Shown here piece after piece: positions 23,357 through 28,929 of a stretch of DNA of 28,929 nt. The stretch is taken from contig NZ_DHYG01000035.1 of the NCBI RefSeq assembly GCF_002414005.1, positions 1 through 28,929 of the forward strand. The letters run 5' to 3'. Source of the DNA: Psychrobacter sp. UBA5136. GTDB taxonomy: Bacteria > Pseudomonadota > Gammaproteobacteria > Pseudomonadales > Moraxellaceae. A program made the position numbers and the translations under genes. The notes under the pieces were generated by a model. The model saw only the letters and a program-made list of their open reading frames with translations. It did not search any database and was not told the origin of the DNA. The first letter of the stretch is position 1. Every line of letters starts with the position of its first letter.

Positions 23357-24118
23357 ATACTCAATCAATGGTTTAATGCCAGAATCCGCAACACCAACAC
23401 CTTGGGCGACTAAGCGACCTTCTTTATCCAAGACAGAAATCAGGTTAGAGTGGTTATTATCGCCATTATCAGCAAATTGATATTTGATATTCAAGGTGTT
23501 GGCAAGCATACGGGTACTGGCATCATCGCTACGAATCAGACGCCAGTTATCGCCAAGCCCATTGTGCTCAGCAAAGTTTTTCATCACCTCGGCGGTATCG
23601 CGTTCGGTGTCCAATGTTGCTAATAAAAACTCCGTTTGCGCCCGCGCTTCTGGCGTCATCTCTTTATACATCTGTTTCATCGACTGCACCAAGATAGGGC
23701 AGGTATGCTGACAGCTGGTATAAGCCATCACCACTACTTGATTTTTACCTGCAAGACTATCAAGCGCAAAAGTATTACCACGATGGTCTGTCCAGTCGCC
23801 GCCTACCTGATAAATAGAATAATTTTGTCCCAAGGCTTCTGCAGGTTCATGCGCATTCATATCTGCATGCTTCATTTGTTGATGATCCATGTTTTTCATA
23901 TCATGATGAGTATCTGTCGCGACTTTAGATTCAGAAGTAGTAGCAGGTTGACTGTCTTGTATCGTCGCCAACTTAGTCGCATTCGGATTGCTACAAGCAA
24001 GTAAACCAAAGCATAGTCCAGCAGCTAAAGTTAGTTTGATAGCATGAGACACCTGAGTCAATGGACGAGCCGCTGTATTTTGCAATCTTGTATTTTGTAT
24101 AATTTTTATTGTTTTCAT
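23339..24118 (-). CDS. SCO1/SenC-family copper chaperone lipoprotein
   Basis: A 259-residue thioredoxin-fold protein tethered to the membrane: signal with lipobox LLAC, acylated Cys42. The copper ligands of the SCO family are all present: Cys136 and Cys140 in TSCQHTCPI, and His223 in NNHSNLISVLDKEG. Between lipid anchor and core is a Met/His-rich stretch (about 68-93, HHDMKNMDHQQMKHAD), probably an extra copper-binding tether. SCO proteins load copper or reduce cysteines in CuA or related centres. Here the gene follows nirK and the FGE-domain gene, so copper delivery to the nitrite reductase is a plausible inference. AAGGA 7 bases before the ATG at 24118 decides the start over an upstream in-frame codon at 24148. 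The 3' end overlaps the CoA-transferase gene by 18 bp. Confidence 0.9.
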   Translation of the reverse strand: MKTIKIIQNTRLQNTAARPLTQVSHAIKLTLAAGLCFGLLACSNPNATKLATIQDSQPATTSESKVATDTHHDMKNMDHQQMKHADMNAHEPAEALGQNYSIYQVGGDWTDHRGNTFALDSLAGKNQVVVMAYTSCQHTCPILVQSMKQMYKEMTPEARAQTEFLLATLDTERDTAEVMKNFAEHNGLGDNWRLIRSDDASTRMLANTLNIKYQFADNGDNNHSNLISVLDKEGRLVAQGVGVADSGIKPLIEYLNRQS

Positions 24119-24208
24119 AAGACAATCCTTAAATACCATTAAATTCAATTGAGCATAAAAAGTAGGGCGCTATGTTAAAAGGTTAAAAGGGCGCTGTATT
24201 GAGAAAAA

Positions 24209-25120
24209 TTACCTACTGGCACAGCGGAAACCCAGGTTGCTGACTGTATATTTGGCCTCTAAGCTTGAGCGAAAACCATAGCGCATAAAGGCCGCATAAT
24301 CGCTCGGATCGACCGCACCTGCTGCGCCTGAGCCGCAAAACATTTGCTGATTTAAGTTACTATCAGCGCGCGATTCGCCAGTCACTAAGCTGTTATTAAA
24401 ATTCTCTGTCCATTCCCAAATCAAACCGTGCAAGTCTTTGACGCCCCAATAGTTGGCAGGGCTTTGTCCAACATCAGCAAGCTGGTCTTTATTGCCAGCC
24501 GACTTACTATACCAATCAAGTATGCGCTGGTTATAGCCGTCCTCTAAGCTGCCATTTTTACGGGTGGTGGAAGCTTGCGCGACGTACTCCCACTGCTCAA
24601 CCGTTGGCAAGCGCTTGTTTTGAGCGCGGCAATATTGATTGGCAGCATACCATGGCACATTGACCACAGGCTTATGAAAATCCGCCTTTTTAGGCACAGA
24701 GACCTCTTTAGTATTTATCCAATGCTTTAAATAACCGGCGTCAGCAAAAATTGGCGCAATGGCCCGTTGGCGAAACTTTGGATTTTGTTTTAAAAATTGG
24801 TAAAACTGAATATTGGTCACAGGCAGCTCATCGATTTTAAATGTATCGACGGCTACTAACGGTGTATTTTTGCTCAAATATAACGGACGATAGGTGCCGG
24901 GTTGAATGACAAGCTCTTTTGCTTGTGCTTGCGTGCTTATCAACGCAAAGTCGGTTGTTATGCTAAGAGCACTAACGACCAATAACAGTGTGAGCGGGCG
25001 AGCAGTCGTATCCACAATCTTCCGAATGTTCATTTTTAGCGTTTTGTTTTTGTGAATGCTGCGAGTGTTGCTTTTGTGTGCGTTGCTTTTGCGAGTGTTA
25101 GTGATGTAAGTCCATAACAT
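24209..25120 (-). CDS. Secreted FGE/SUMF1-domain protein (NirV-like) next to nirK
   Basis: A 303-residue exported protein of the formylglycine-generating-enzyme (SUMF1/EgtB/PvdO) fold. Conserved marks are VDTFKIDELPVTNIQFYQFL, VVNVPWYAANQYCRAQNKRLPT with VEQWEYVA after it, WGVKDLHGLIWEWTENF, and the C-terminal LGFRCA. FMRYGFRSSLEAKY replaces the usual RxxFR segment. A Cys sits in MFCGSGAAG, but the paired catalytic cysteines of true FGE are not evident, so sulfatase activation is unlikely. NirV proteins of this fold are encoded beside nirK in other denitrifiers; their reaction is unresolved. AGGAGA 6 bases upstream supports the ATG at 25120. The signal sequence has an unusually long basic N-region with a repeated Asn-Thr-Arg-(Lys)-Ser word; an inner ATG at 25033 lacks a ribosome site. 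Confidence 0.85.
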   Translation of the reverse strand: MLWTYITNTRKSNAHKSNTRSIHKNKTLKMNIRKIVDTTARPLTLLLVVSALSITTDFALISTQAQAKELVIQPGTYRPLYLSKNTPLVAVDTFKIDELPVTNIQFYQFLKQNPKFRQRAIAPIFADAGYLKHWINTKEVSVPKKADFHKPVVNVPWYAANQYCRAQNKRLPTVEQWEYVAQASTTRKNGSLEDGYNQRILDWYSKSAGNKDQLADVGQSPANYWGVKDLHGLIWEWTENFNNSLVTGESRADSNLNQQMFCGSGAAGAVDPSDYAAFMRYGFRSSLEAKYTVSNLGFRCASR

Positions 25121-25231
25121 AACTAATCTCCTGGTAAACCAAAAAGAGGACGGTGCCAAACGCTTATTGAGTCAGACACTGTTCTAGCGTACCGATATTT
25201 GGTTATTTGACGAAAGTGTCTATTGTGAAAA

Positions 25232-25278
25232 GACTGTCCGATAACCCTGTTTTTTAACAGTATCTTTATCGGACAGTC
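25232..25278 (-). terminator. Long-stem terminator between nirK and the FGE-domain gene
   Basis: GACTGTCCGATAA (25232-25244) is perfectly complementary to TTATCGGACAGTC (25266-25278). Inside, CTGTT and AACAG form a second small stem around TTTT. On the minus strand the structure begins 24 bp after the nirK stop and is followed by TTTT. It should end most nirK transcripts, with partial read-through or a separate promoter serving the two downstream genes. Confidence 0.78.
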
Positions 25279-25301
25279 AGTAGTATCTGTCCAAAACCCT
25301 A

Positions 25302-26828
25302 TTATTTACGAGCGGCTTTGACCTCTTCTGGCGTTACTTCACCACCTTTGTTGCCCCAACTGTTGATGATATAGGTGACGACGTTGGCGATTTTTTCATC
25401 ATCTAGGGCAACGGCTGGCATGACGCTGTCGTACTCTTCGCCATTGACGGTAATTTTACCAGTCAAGCCATGCAAGATAGCATTGACGGCGCGTTTGGGG
25501 TCTTCGTTGAGGTAGTCAGACTTGGCCAATGGTGGGAAGGCTTTTGGTATACCAGCACCATTTAATTGGTGACAAGCCGCGCAGTTACTAGCGTAAACTG
25601 ACTCACCCATTTTAATTCTTTCTTGCTTGTTAGCAGCAGTCACGACAGGCGTAGGCGCATTGGTTTTACCAAGACTTTGTGCCGCTGAGCCTTCAGGTAA
25701 GTAGACGTCTTCACGCACTTTTCCTGAATATATTTTCTTGTCCTCTGCACCTTTGACATCGATGATACCAAGCGCACCTTTGTTAAATGCCCGGAAAATA
25801 GAATGGTCAACCATCACAAGCTCGCCTGGGACATCTACTTTGAACTGGGTAATCGCGGCGCCCCCTGCAGGGATAAGGGTGGTTTGAACATTATGGTTTT
25901 CAGCGCTACCGCCTTCCATGTTGACCTTGTCGAAAATCTCACCAATCACGTGGAATGATGACACTAAGTTAGGACCACCGTTACCAACGAATAGACGAAC
26001 CGTTTCACCGACGTTGGCTTTTAATGAGTTTTCACCGGTAAGCGCGCCAACTGAACCGTTAAATAACACGTAATCTGGCTGCTCTTTTACCGCTTTTTCC
26101 ATATCAAAAGGTTGTAGGCCTTTATCGCCATAGTTGCCTTTGGTATAAAAATCGCCCTGCATGACATAAAATTCACGATCAACCTTCGGTAAACCGCCTT
26201 CTGGCTCAACCAAAATTAGACCATACATACCGTTTGCGATGTGCATACCGACGGGCGCTACCGCACAGTGATAGACATATAAGCCTGGCTTTAAGGCTTT
26301 AAAGTTAAATTCCGAGGTATAACCAGGAGAGGTAAATGAAGAAGCGGCACCGCCCCCTGGACCTGTGACCGCATGTAAGTCAATATTATGCGGCATTTTT
26401 GAATCAGGGTGGTTTGATAAGTGAAACTCAATTTCATCGCCCTGACGTACGCGAATAAATTGTCCCGGTACCTGCCCGCCAAATGTCCAGAAGTTGTACT
26501 CAACGCCATCCGCTAGACGCATGGTTTTTTCTACGGTTTCCATTTTTACGATGACTTTTGCCGCATAGTCACGATCGATAGGTGGTGGTACTTCAGGCGC
26601 ATGGGTGAGAACAGCGTCAATAACTGGTAACTCACCATTTTTAGTATTTGGCGCCTTGCTAACCTTTGTCGCTTGAGTGGTTTCGGCGGTGGTTGCGCTC
26701 GCCTTATCAGGGGTTGATTTATCACAACCGACCATTCCTACCGTACTAAGGGCAAGAAGACAAGCTAATGCAAGTTTAGAATAGCTGAGGGCTTGAGGCT
26801 GAGAGGTTGTTGAGTGAAAAAGGCGCAT
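25302..26828 (-). CDS. nirK: Copper-containing nitrite reductase (AniA/NirK class II) with C-terminal cytochrome c
   Basis: A 508-residue lipoprotein (lipobox VGMVGC) that reduces nitrite to nitric oxide in the periplasm. The two cupredoxin domains carry the expected ligands: MPHNIDLHAVTGPGGG holds a type 1 and a type 2 His. YHCAVAPVGMHIANGMYG supplies type 2 His187, type 1 Cys188, His and Met. SSFHVIGEIFDKV holds the active-site His, and VDHSIFRAFNKGALG the last type 2 His. An Ala/Pro/Thr linker leads to a cytochrome c domain with CAACH (Cys416, Cys419, His420) and probable axial Met470 in SVMPAVA. The fused haem would pass electrons straight to the type 1 copper, as in three-domain NirKs. 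GGAG upstream of the ATG at 26828 sets the start; an in-frame TTG lies 12 bases earlier. Confidence 0.95.
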   Translation of the reverse strand: MRLFHSTTSQPQALSYSKLALACLLALSTVGMVGCDKSTPDKASATTAETTQATKVSKAPNTKNGELPVIDAVLTHAPEVPPPIDRDYAAKVIVKMETVEKTMRLADGVEYNFWTFGGQVPGQFIRVRQGDEIEFHLSNHPDSKMPHNIDLHAVTGPGGGAASSFTSPGYTSEFNFKALKPGLYVYHCAVAPVGMHIANGMYGLILVEPEGGLPKVDREFYVMQGDFYTKGNYGDKGLQPFDMEKAVKEQPDYVLFNGSVGALTGENSLKANVGETVRLFVGNGGPNLVSSFHVIGEIFDKVNMEGGSAENHNVQTTLIPAGGAAITQFKVDVPGELVMVDHSIFRAFNKGALGIIDVKGAEDKKIYSGKVREDVYLPEGSAAQSLGKTNAPTPVVTAANKQERIKMGESVYASNCAACHQLNGAGIPKAFPPLAKSDYLNEDPKRAVNAILHGLTGKITVNGEEYDSVMPAVALDDEKIANVVTYIINSWGNKGGEVTPEEVKAARK

Positions 26829-26925
26829 AAGGCTCTCCAAAAATTAAAAATAAGTGGCTCATTTGACAAAGCTCGATTTTTATCGCCTCTTAACATCCTA
26901 GTGCTAGTAGTCGAGAAAAGCAAAA

Positions 26926-26942
26926 ATCACTATAGAAGTGAT
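26926..26942. promoter_or_regulatory. 17-bp palindrome upstream of nirK
   Basis: ATCACT (26926-26931) and AGTGAT (26937-26942) are perfect inverted 6-mers with a 5-bp spacer. They sit about 100 bp before the nirK start, probably downstream of the promoter. It could be an operator or a small leader hairpin. I could not assign a regulator: it does not fit the FNR/ANR consensus TTGAT-N4-ATCAA. Confidence 0.4.
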
Positions 26943-26994
26943 AAGATTTAACAACAAAATTACAAAAGCAGTGAGCTTCTAAACTTGCTTCCAT

Positions 26995-27017
26995 AAGATA
27001 TATTTTAAATGAATGTT
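26995..27017. promoter_or_regulatory. NsrR-type nitric oxide repressor site upstream of nirK
   Basis: The gammaproteobacterial NsrR site is described as two 11-bp half-sites, AANATGCATTT and its mirror, separated by one base. Here the left half reads AAGATATATTT, the spacer is T, and the right half reads AAATGAATGTT. By eye this leaves about three mismatches over the fixed positions. The site lies about 167 bp upstream of nirK inside the 389-bp nirK-dedA gap (26829-27217), where it would overlap an AT-rich -10-like element. NsrR, a nitric-oxide-sensing iron-sulfur repressor, controls nirK/aniA in other bacteria, which fits. No nsrR gene is in the window, and I saw nothing else of note in the gap except the 17-bp palindrome. 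Confidence 0.68.
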
Positions 27018-27217
27018 TAAAGATAAGCGAATGATTTGCGCAAGATTTGTTCACGTTTTTTATACTGATGAGTTATGAATTTTGCTAGGTGTTTTTGCGT
27101 TTGAGTGCGCAAGAAAGGTATTGAGGAGTTGAGGTATTGCGGAGTTTAAGCGTTAAAGATTTTGAGCACGCATGTTTGTAAGTAACCATTGTCTTGGCAG
27201 TAGGAGAGGGTTTACGG

Positions 27218-27865
27218 TTAATACTCACTGTTATTTTTACTGTTATCAGTATCTTTTCGACTCGATAAACGACGTTTGACAAGCAAACCGATAATAATAA
27301 CCACGGCCAATATACCAATGGCTTTAGAATAAGGCGCTAGGACGCCTGCGACAGCATCATAATTTTGCCCCAAGTAATATCCGGCTAGCGCCAATATTGC
27401 GGTCCAAATGCTGGCACCTAGCGCTGTTAATAATAGAAAAGGCAGCAGCGCCATTTTATTCATGCCAGCAGGGATTGAAATCAGCGAACGCACACCCGGC
27501 ACCATACGCCCAAAAAATACCGCCATTTTGCCATGTTTATCAAACCATGCATTGGCATCGGTGATGTCAGCAGGTTTTACAAATACGTATTTTCCGTACT
27601 TTTCAGTAAAAGCGACCAAGCGCGGCTCATCCAAGGTACGACCTAAATAATATAAAGGCAGCGCACCCAGCACCGCGCCAAGCGTCCCAGACAATATGAC
27701 CAAAATGATGCTTAAATCGCCCTTGGAAGCAGCAAAACCAGCAGCTGGCATGATAATCTCGGACGGGATGGGCGGAAATACGTTTTCAGCAAACATTGCA
27801 AATATAATGCCAAAGTAGCCAAACTTTGCCATGATGCCGAGCACCCATTCACTCATTTGGTCCAT
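27218..27865 (-). CDS. DedA-family (VTT/SNARE-associated domain) inner-membrane protein
   Basis: A 215-residue polytopic membrane protein. The DedA signature is clear: FAENVFPPIPSEIIMPAAGF near the N-terminus (acidic Glu plus PPIPSE), GALPLYYLGR, and FFGRMVPGVRSLISIPAGMNKM with the conserved arginines. Two re-entrant hairpins and about four membrane spans are expected, followed by a short basic, Asn/Ser-rich cytoplasmic tail. DedA proteins are linked to undecaprenyl-phosphate or phospholipid flipping and membrane homeostasis; the substrate here is unknown. TAGGAT upstream supports the ATG at 27865; an alternative Met is residue 4. It follows the lipoprotein gene by 46 bp without a terminator, so the two may form an operon. 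Confidence 0.88.
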   Translation of the reverse strand: MDQMSEWVLGIMAKFGYFGIIFAMFAENVFPPIPSEIIMPAAGFAASKGDLSIILVILSGTLGAVLGALPLYYLGRTLDEPRLVAFTEKYGKYVFVKPADITDANAWFDKHGKMAVFFGRMVPGVRSLISIPAGMNKMALLPFLLLTALGASIWTAILALAGYYLGQNYDAVAGVLAPYSKAIGILAVVIIIGLLVKRRLSSRKDTDNSKNNSEY

Positions 27866-27911
27866 GTAAATCCTAAATTGCTCACAAAATAGTGGCTGTT
27901 AGTTTGCAAAA

Positions 27912-28625
27912 CTATCGACTGGTAAAGGTAATCGTTTTCATCCCATTAGTAGTAGGCTGGCTAATGGTCACCTTGCTATCTAAAATATCGCCGTGCGCAT
28001 TGATTTTATAGCATTCTGACGAGCGGCCATTGGGATCATTATTTACCAAAAGATTGGCTGAGGTTTCTATACAGAACCACGCAGTATTATTGCTGTCCCT
28101 GCTCAAAGACCAATCTTGGTGATAAGTGCCTATCTTTTTACGCATACTGCTATCGGCATAGACGTCTTCGGTGATTAATCTGCTAGAGGCGCCAACCATT
28201 GCCATTTTAGGAATGGTCGTGGTTTGATTGGAAAGTGAATATTTGCCTGAGCTGTCGGTAAAACCGTGGAATACCAATGGGTTGAGGGTAAAGTAATTAA
28301 TAGCGACCGATTGATCAGTCACTTGATTGTTGACTTTATTGATGGTGTTTACTTCAGCGCCTTGGACTTGTTTATTATTAAATATCATACTGCCTTTGGG
28401 CGTGACTTTAATATCGGCAGAAGCCGTTTGATTGCCGACGCTTGCCACCAATTTTTGGCTACGAGCTTTGGTGTAAATATTAAGCATGGCAGCTTCAACA
28501 GGATATTGGGTGACGATGTTGTTTGAATGGTTGTTTGAATTGCCCGTCGTAGTCCCGCCATTCATACCACTAGCACAAGCGCTTAGTCCTACCGATACCG
28601 CGACAATTAATCCTAATTTTTTCAT
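27912..28625 (-). CDS. Lipoprotein of unknown function
   Basis: I do not recognise the family of this 237-residue protein. It begins MKKLGLIVAVSVGLSACASG, a lipoprotein signal with lipobox LSAC and acylated Cys17, followed by a Gly/Thr/Asn-rich linker (about 18-38). The remainder is rich in predicted beta strands (Thr/Val/Ser-rich, for example ADIKVTPKGSMIF and VAINYFTLNPLVFHGF). It contains two further cysteines (FCIETSAN and SECYKIN) that could form a disulfide in the periplasm. GAGGG about 9 bases upstream supports the start. It probably forms a two-gene unit with the DedA-family gene downstream. The anchoring residue after Cys is Ala, not Asp, which suggests sorting to the outer membrane. 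Confidence 0.75.
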   Translation of the reverse strand: MKKLGLIVAVSVGLSACASGMNGGTTTGNSNNHSNNIVTQYPVEAAMLNIYTKARSQKLVASVGNQTASADIKVTPKGSMIFNNKQVQGAEVNTINKVNNQVTDQSVAINYFTLNPLVFHGFTDSSGKYSLSNQTTTIPKMAMVGASSRLITEDVYADSSMRKKIGTYHQDWSLSRDSNNTAWFCIETSANLLVNNDPNGRSSECYKINAHGDILDSKVTISQPTTNGMKTITFTSR

Positions 28626-28929
28626 AATTATTCCCTCGATGTATTTAACTTCAATTTGTGTAATAAGTTATAGACCTATCCACTATAATCGAATTTTTAA
28701 GCGGTGGCATCTGCTAGGTATCCTTACGCCTGCTATCCTTACATCATTATAACAACCGATGATTTTCTAGAAATTTATGAATTAGGTCAAAAAGATAAGG
28801 AGTTAAAAACAAAAAGTAGCTATTTTTGCTGCTCATGCTTTCGTAGTCTGTTATCATTTCGTCCTGCAAAAAATCGCCGTTATTTTTAAAAGCGCCATTC
28901 GTCAGGATATTAGGGCGTGTCATCAATTA
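28626..28929. other. Non-coding end of window with possible insertion-sequence edge
   Basis: 304 bp without a credible gene. It should contain the promoter of the lipoprotein gene on the minus strand, probably in the AT-rich part at about 28640-28700. The last 17 bases begin GGGCGTGTCATC directly after TTA, which resembles the terminal repeats of some IS5-family elements with their TTA-type target; too little is visible to be sure. Confidence 0.3.

Noticed and set aside
25232..25278. Miniature inverted-repeat element between nirK and the FGE-domain gene
   Set aside because: Arms of 13 bp followed by TTTT just after a stop codon are better explained as a terminator; no target duplication is visible.
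23339..26828. Sulfatase-activation system
   Set aside because: The FGE-fold protein lacks the evident paired active cysteines and there is no sulfatase nearby; the nirK context fits NirV better.
27001..27060. FNR/ANR site upstream of nirK
   Set aside because: TTGCGCAA and TGATTTGC words are present but no TTGAT-N4-ATCAA match with correct spacing was found.

Overview
The window reads as an ordinary chromosomal stretch of a gammaproteobacterium of the family Moraxellaceae. The gene set and protein style suggest Psychrobacter or a close relative: an AniA-type copper nitrite reductase, a Moraxella-like trimeric adhesin, AT-rich intergenic DNA, and large gaps between transcription units. This placement rests on recalled family resemblance, not on a database search.

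Layout. Positions 268-2205 (+) hold a RarD-type EamA permease followed by two folate genes, folB and a divergent folK. Positions 2392-8651 (-) hold dnaE, an orphan HPt phosphotransfer protein, trmJ and cysE, read in that order; the HPt gene and trmJ overlap by one base. Positions 9008-10966 (-) hold a secreted gamma-glutamyltransferase. Positions 11208-14367 form a Cpx-type envelope-stress divergon: a CpxP/Spy-like lipoprotein on the minus strand faces cpxR-cpxA on the plus strand, with eight CTTGGG hexamers in the cpxR leader. Positions 14838-19862 (+) encode a 1674-residue trimeric autotransporter adhesin with two duplicated heads and a 173-bp exact internal repeat. A strong bidirectional terminator separates it from a tandem universal stress protein (19987-20850, -). 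After about 960 bp of AT-rich non-coding DNA comes an acetyl-CoA hydrolase/CoA-transferase (21809-23356, +). It overlaps tail to tail with a SCO-type copper chaperone lipoprotein, which closes a minus-strand nitrite-reduction cluster: nirK with a fused cytochrome c, an FGE/SUMF-domain protein resembling NirV, and SCO. A good NsrR-like palindrome lies upstream of nirK. The window ends with a DedA-family membrane protein, an unrecognised lipoprotein, and 304 bp of non-coding DNA whose last bases might be the edge of an insertion sequence.

How the parts work together. The Cpx divergon should sense envelope or metal stress. It lies directly upstream of the large adhesin, whose folding is itself an envelope load. 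The nirK/SUMF/SCO cluster looks like a nitric-oxide-regulated periplasmic nitrite reductase with copper-delivery and accessory proteins. I found no mobile element carrying cargo, no CRISPR array, and no tRNA or rRNA. I found no clearly undescribed multi-gene system. The most unusual items are the G-quadruplex-capable hexamer array at cpxR, the repeat architecture of the adhesin, the leader structure of rarD, the metal-binding-like CpxP homologue and the NsrR-like site at nirK.
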